Shown: positions 59,654 through 64,000 of the stretch, piece after piece
Position numbering within the stretch: the stretch's first letter is position 1
Layout: every line of letters begins with the position of its first letter
Origin: Arthrobacter silvisoli
GTDB taxonomy: Bacteria; Actinomycetota; Actinomycetes; Actinomycetales; Micrococcaceae
Assembly: GCF_003369445.1 (NCBI RefSeq)
Contig: NZ_QRCU01000077.1
Coordinates: 62,001 to 126,000 of the forward strand
Reading direction: 5' to 3'
Length of the DNA: 64,000 nt
Position numbers and translations under genes: made by a program
Notes under the pieces: generated by a model
Told to the model about the DNA's origin: nothing
Seen by the model: the letters and a program-made list of their open reading frames with translations, nothing else
The model's database searches: none

Positions 59654-59657
59654 TGCG

Positions 59658-60128
59658 TTAACAAGCCGGTTCGCTGATATCCGCCACCACCGCATCCAGC
59701 GCGGCCGTCAGGGCGTCGGCGTCGACGAACGCGCTGAAGCCGTGGGCGCCGGCGCCCATTGAGATCCGCCTGCCGGCAATGCTGGCGTCCGCGTAGACCG
59801 GCCATGGGGTGGTGCTGCCGAGGGGCGTGATGGTCCCGCGTTCGTAACCGGTGGCTTCCAGCGCGACGTCGGCATGCGGCAGGGAGAGCTTGTTGACGCC
59901 CAACAATGCCCGCAGCTTCGGCCACGAGATCTGCCGGTCCCCGGGAATCAGGGCGAAAAGGAAGCTCCCGTCCCGGTGCTTGACCACCAGCGACTTCACG
60001 ATGTCCCCAGGCGTGATCCCCAGGATCCCGGCGGCCTCCTCGAGGCTTCGGGCGGCCTGGCGTTCCACAAGCTGGACCTCCAGCCCGCGGGCCTGGGCAT
60101 CGGCGAGGAACCGGTCGGTACCGTTCAC
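59658..60128 (-). CDS. YbaK/EbsC-family aminoacyl-tRNA deacylase
   Basis: This 156-residue protein has the fold of YbaK/ProX editing domains: DIVKSLVVKHRDGSFLFALIPGDRQIS (with the catalytic Lys in VKSLV) and TPLGSTTPWPVYADASI. It probably hydrolyses mischarged tRNA (Cys-tRNA-Pro or Ala-tRNA-Pro) in the cytosol. It is convergent with rplL. Confidence 0.88.
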   Translation of the reverse strand: MNGTDRFLADAQARGLEVQLVERQAARSLEEAAGILGITPGDIVKSLVVKHRDGSFLFALIPGDRQISWPKLRALLGVNKLSLPHADVALEATGYERGTITPLGSTTPWPVYADASIAGRRISMGAGAHGFSAFVDADALTAALDAVVADISEPAC

Positions 60129-60228
60129 GTGTCCTTCCTTCCGCGGACCTCCGGGGCCCGCCTGGATTCCTGTTGCGTCGGCCGCTGTCAGCCTGCCGTC
60201 CTGCGGCAGGGGCTCGTGCCAGCCGTGC

Positions 60229-60256
60229 TACATCAGTCGCGGTACATCAGTCGCGG
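60229..60256 (-). repeat. 14 bp tandem duplication spanning the thiolase stop codon
   Basis: TACATCAGTCGCGG occurs twice without a gap (60229-60242, 60243-60256). The thiolase stop lies in the proximal unit (60247-60249). Confidence 0.85.
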
Positions 60257-61446
60257 TAGAGCAGGAGCGCTTCGCCCTGTCCGCCGCCGCCGCAGAGGGA
60301 CACCGCGGCTTTGCCCGATCCGCGCCGCTTGAGCTCGTGGGCCGCGTGCAGTGCAAGCCGGGCGCCGGACGCCCCGATCGGGTGGCCCAGCGCGATCGCG
60401 CCGCCGTGGATGTTGCACTTTTCCAGCGGGTAGGAGAGTTCCTTGAGGGACTGCACGGCCACCGAGCCGAACGCTTCGTTGATCTCGATGAAGTCCAGGT
60501 CTTCAACCGTCCAGCCCGCATTCGCGAGTGCCCGCTTGATGGCATTGGACGGCTGCGAGTGCAGCGAGTTGTCGGGGCCGGCCACCTGGCCGGGCTTGCC
60601 GACGACTGCGAGGTACTCCAGGCCCTTCTCCTCGGCGTACGCGCGGCTGCACAGCACGAGTGCGGAGGCGCCATCGGACAGGGGAGAGGAGTTGCCCGCG
60701 GTGATGGTGCCGTCGCTGGCGAACGCGGGCCGGAGCGGCGCCAGGGTGTCCAGCGTCGTGTCCGGGCGGATGCCCTCGTCTTCGGTCACCACTACCGGTT
60801 CGCCCTTGCGCTGCTTCACGCTGAGGGGGGCTATCTCGCCTTCGAACACGCCCTCCTTGACCGCGACGCCGGCACGCCGGTGCGAGGCAGCCGCCACTTC
60901 GTCCTGGGACTTGCGGTCGATGCCGAGGGTGACGTTCCGGGTTTCAGTCGACAGGCCCATCGACTGACCGTCGAAGGCGTCGGTGAGTCCGTCGTGGGCG
61001 GCGACGTCCAGGGCCTGGATGGCCCCATAGGTCCAGCCCTGGCGGGAACCGGGCAGCAGGTGCGGGGCCCGGCTCATGGATTCCTGGCCGCCGGCGACCA
61101 CCACGGTTGCGTCGCCGCTGCGGATCAGGCGGGCGGCGTCGATCACTGCCGTGAGCCCCGAGAGGCAAACCTTGTTGATGGTGACGGCGGGGATGTTCCA
61201 GCCGACGCCGGCCGCGATGGCGCTCTGCCGGGCGGGGTTCTGGCCGGCGCCGGCCTGCAGGACCTGACCCATGATGACGGCGTCGACGTCGGCGGCGGCG
61301 ATTCCGCTGGCCGCGATGGCCGCCGAGATCGCGTGGGCGCCGAGCTCGACGGCGGTGAATCCTGCCAGCTGCCCGTTCAGCCGCCCCTGTGGGGTGCGTG
61401 CCGCGGCCAGGATGACAACGTCGTTGTTGTCTGTTGCGTTGCTCAT
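60247..61446 (-). CDS. Acetyl-CoA acetyltransferase (thiolase)
   Basis: This 399-residue enzyme joins two acetyl-CoA to acetoacetyl-CoA or runs the reverse. Catalytic C94 sits in NKVCLSGLTAV, with GHPIGASGAR (His) and CGGGGQGEALL (second Cys) at the end. Length matches biosynthetic thiolases. It is divergent from rpoB and its 3' end carries a duplication across the stop codon. Confidence 0.94.
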   Translation of the reverse strand: MSNATDNNDVVILAAARTPQGRLNGQLAGFTAVELGAHAISAAIAASGIAAADVDAVIMGQVLQAGAGQNPARQSAIAAGVGWNIPAVTINKVCLSGLTAVIDAARLIRSGDATVVVAGGQESMSRAPHLLPGSRQGWTYGAIQALDVAAHDGLTDAFDGQSMGLSTETRNVTLGIDRKSQDEVAAASHRRAGVAVKEGVFEGEIAPLSVKQRKGEPVVVTEDEGIRPDTTLDTLAPLRPAFASDGTITAGNSSPLSDGASALVLCSRAYAEEKGLEYLAVVGKPGQVAGPDNSLHSQPSNAIKRALANAGWTVEDLDFIEINEAFGSVAVQSLKELSYPLEKCNIHGGAIALGHPIGASGARLALHAAHELKRRGSGKAAVSLCGGGGQGEALLLYRD

Positions 61447-61850
61447 TTTCTCTCTTCCGTTCAGGAAACCAGTGAGCCAAGGCTACAACGCATGGTGTGC
61501 CTCACAATGTCAACGCGGGGAGCGGGCGGTCCATTCCGGCAACCCGCCGGGAATGCCCAGTAGGTGCCTGCGGCAACCTTGCTTGCAATCGGCGGGGAAG
61601 TGGGGTAGACAGGTAGGTCGATTTGCCGTATTGTGGATATTTGCGTCTTCCCTGTTAACCTTCAGCCTTCATATAGCGGTGGGCTTTACCTCTCAGCTGC
61701 GCCATTGACGTGCCTTTGACCAGGCAAATCAAGGCGGGCCGGGGCCCGGGTCATATAGCGGAACCGGACTGGTGCCCTGCGGACTTTGTGCCCGCGGGAA
61801 ACAAACGGGGGAGATCTGAAAACGCCTGAAGGTCTGTGGAAGGATCCCTC
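61447..61850. promoter_or_regulatory. 404-base region upstream of rpoB with direct repeats
   Basis: No gene is supported. TCATATAGCGG occurs twice exactly (61669-61679 and 61751-61761), 82 bp apart; each contains a TATAGC that could be a -10 box, giving two promoters in tandem. TTGACG (61705) and TTGACC (61716) are near but not well spaced. A long 5' leader to the TTG start is implied. Confidence 0.45.

Positions 61851-64000
<2,150 letters not shown>

Overview
The window looks like chromosome of a high-GC actinobacterium, most likely Arthrobacter, Pseudarthrobacter or a close relative in the Micrococcaceae. The evidence is mycothiol synthase (MshD) beside a GlnR-type regulator, a two-domain MutT1 protein next to polyphosphate kinase, an actinobacterial group III type phosphofructokinase, and the cluster tRNA-Trp, secE, nusG, rplK, rplA, rplJ, rplL, rpoB. 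The genus is inference; no 16S rRNA gene is present. I see no prophage, insertion sequence, CRISPR array or plasmid function.

Layout. 1-2.2 kb: the 3' end of a DEAD-box RNA helicase and two tRNA genes (Thr-GGT, Met-CAT). 2.2-4.4 kb: a Rossmann oxidoreductase and a CPA1 Na+/H+ antiporter. 4.4-11 kb: an alpha-glucoside unit made of a ROK repressor, a sugar ABC importer (binding lipoprotein and two permeases) and a GH13 alpha-glucosidase, linked by AT-rich palindromic operator-like sites. 11-12.8 kb: an aldo/keto reductase and a DHFR/RibD-like protein. 12.8-16.7 kb: a tauABCD-type sulfonate uptake and cleavage operon. 17-20 kb: a very large membrane protein with a C-terminal patatin-like lipase domain. 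20-24.3 kb: a CitE-like lyase, a DUF2797-type protein, a small membrane protein, and a SulP transporter coupled to an ArsR-type repressor. 24.4-27.7 kb: a two-part MaoC dehydratase, an MFS exporter and murB.

27.7-46 kb: an AlkZ-like DNA glycosylase, asd, thyA-folA, a GntR-controlled membrane protein with a perfect inverted-repeat operator, mutT1-ppk, mshD and glnR, a 37-residue membrane peptide, a nitrobindin-like protein, an NAD(P)H/FMN reductase-like protein, a YgfZ/GcvT-like protein with an ankyrin protein, and an MFS drug exporter preceded by a broken PadR regulator. 46-51.7 kb: pfkA, then an envelope-stress-like module of three PspC or related membrane proteins facing a PspC-histidine kinase and a LuxR-type response regulator. 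51.7-64 kb: an aspartate aminotransferase and the secE-to-rpoB transcription/translation cluster, interrupted by a tandem pair of two-domain GNAT acetyltransferases between rplA and rplJ and by a YbaK-type deacylase and a thiolase before rpoB. rpoB runs off the right edge.

The most unusual signals are the membrane-patatin fusion, the GntR/membrane-protein unit with its 12+12 bp operator, three short tandem duplications that each span a stop codon, an orphan terminator with a possible small RNA between mshD and glnR, and the AlkZ-like glycosylase with a QxQ catalytic motif.
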